From: Marinomonas sp. MED121
GTDB lineage: Bacteria; Pseudomonadota; Gammaproteobacteria; Pseudomonadales; Marinomonadaceae
Length of the DNA: 64,000 nt
Direction of reading: 5' to 3'
Assembly: GCF_000153025.1 (NCBI RefSeq)
Contig: NZ_CH672429.1
Location: 1,356,226-1,420,225 of the forward strand
Below, in pieces: positions 63,597 to 64,000 of this stretch. Position numbers and translations under genes: made by a program. Numbering within the stretch: the stretch's first letter is position 1; each line of letters opens with the position of its first letter. Below the pieces are notes generated by a model. It was given only the letters and a program-made list of their open reading frames with translations, was not told the origin of the DNA and ran no database searches.

Positions 63597-64000
63597 CTAG
63601 AATGCTGTTTCTAAACCTAAACTTGCAAACATAGATCTAGGCATATTTTTACCATCAACCTCAACCGAGTCTAATGCCCAGCTCACGTCAAAGGTCACAC
63701 GCTGCAAAAAAGTCACGCCAAAACTTAAATAATCCAATTTTGTACCGGATAGGTTTTTACTGTATCCCGCTCTTAGGCCAGGCAGCCAGTTACTCTTATC
63801 AAAATGGCTGGCTGACATTGAAAACCATTGGTACTTATCATCAACAGCATCCTCAACCCCATTTAAATCTAAACTAGACTGAACACTCCATTCACCTTCC
63901 CCTAAAAAAGATGACGCTTCTACACTGAACTGTCTTTTAACCACATATTCGCCACTATCCGTCAAATCACCAGAGCTAATAAAAGTGGCTACCGCATTAC
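63597..64000 (-). CDS. TraF-like conserved envelope protein (right-truncated)
   Basis: Only the C-terminal 133 or so residues are present, and the frame remains open through the right edge, so the start lies beyond 64000. Alternating beta-type stretches (YVVKRQFSVEASSFLGEGEW, LPGLRAGYSKNLSGTKLDYLSFGVTFLQ, VTFDVSWALDSVEVDG) and a terminal Phe (GLETAF) look like an outer-membrane beta-barrel. It resembles the C-terminal part of the TraF_2 conserved proteins of Vibrio and relatives, named after a plasmid-transfer protein but chromosomal. Function is unknown. It is on the same strand as gspE, 182 bases upstream of it. Confidence 0.5.
   Translation of the reverse strand, partial: NAVATFISSGDLTDSGEYVVKRQFSVEASSFLGEGEWSVQSSLDLNGVEDAVDDKYQWFSMSASHFDKSNWLPGLRAGYSKNLSGTKLDYLSFGVTFLQRVTFDVSWALDSVEVDGKNMPRSMFASLGLETAF

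Overview
The window is 64 kb of chromosome from an AT-rich, probably marine, gammaproteobacterium. The best guess is Marinomonas or a close relative in the Oceanospirillales. This rests on protein resemblance recalled from known families, on a PomAB-type sodium flagellar stator, on osmolyte genes (ProXWV, a glycine-betaine-monooxygenase-type oxygenase, an SNF symporter), on an E. coli-length class II IlvC, and on familiar gene orders (prfB-lysS, zapA-6S RNA-fau, xseB-ispA-dxs). No rRNA, tRNA, CRISPR, integrase or insertion sequence was recognised. Both ends cut genes: gap on the left and a TraF-like envelope protein on the right.

Layout. 1-5.5 kb: central metabolism (gap end, pykA, mgsA), a PDC sensor gene broken by two apparent frameshifts, and purEK. 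5.7-12.5 kb: an Lrp/AsnC regulator, a Rieske oxygenase of the GbcA type, a GST with a divergent LysR regulator, a chemoreceptor and an N-formylglutamate-amidohydrolase-like lipoprotein. 12.8-25.5 kb: ilvC, then a patchwork of single-gene units: YtoQ, an AhpD-like protein, a hotdog thioesterase, a ModF-like double ATPase, DUF2798 with a LysR regulator, a leucine-rich-repeat kinase, a small P-loop kinase, a ferric-reductase-like flavocytochrome, a DEDDh exonuclease and an unusual RelA/SpoT-fold protein.

26.1-31.9 kb holds a urease operon, ureD-ureA-ureBC-ureE-ureF-ureG-hupE. The beta and alpha structural subunits are one continuous polypeptide, and a sigma-54-like promoter lies just upstream of ureD. 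32-33.5 kb carries a receiver protein and a REC-Hpt protein with no kinase beside them. 33.8-43.5 kb has an SNF transporter, a MarR regulator with proX-proW-proV, a RegB/RegA redox two-component pair and a SulP permease.

43.6-55.6 kb is housekeeping: dapB, a DUF6279 lipoprotein, pomAB, xseB-ispA-dxs, hisC, lysS, prfB with its conserved +1 frameshift site, zapA, 6S RNA and fau. 55.7-63.4 kb is a leftward type II secretion operon, gspE-F-G-H-I-J-K-L-M, without gspC, gspD or gspN beside it. Many transcription units end in clear hairpins, several shared by convergent genes. At least three hairpins contain the stop codon of the gene they follow.

The most notable points are the UreB-UreC fusion with its candidate nitrogen-type promoter, the RelA/SpoT-fold protein with long extra regions, the LRR-kinase, the kinase-less REC-Hpt pair, the decayed PDC sensor gene and the split type II secretion locus. 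No wholly new multi-gene system could be demonstrated from sequence alone.
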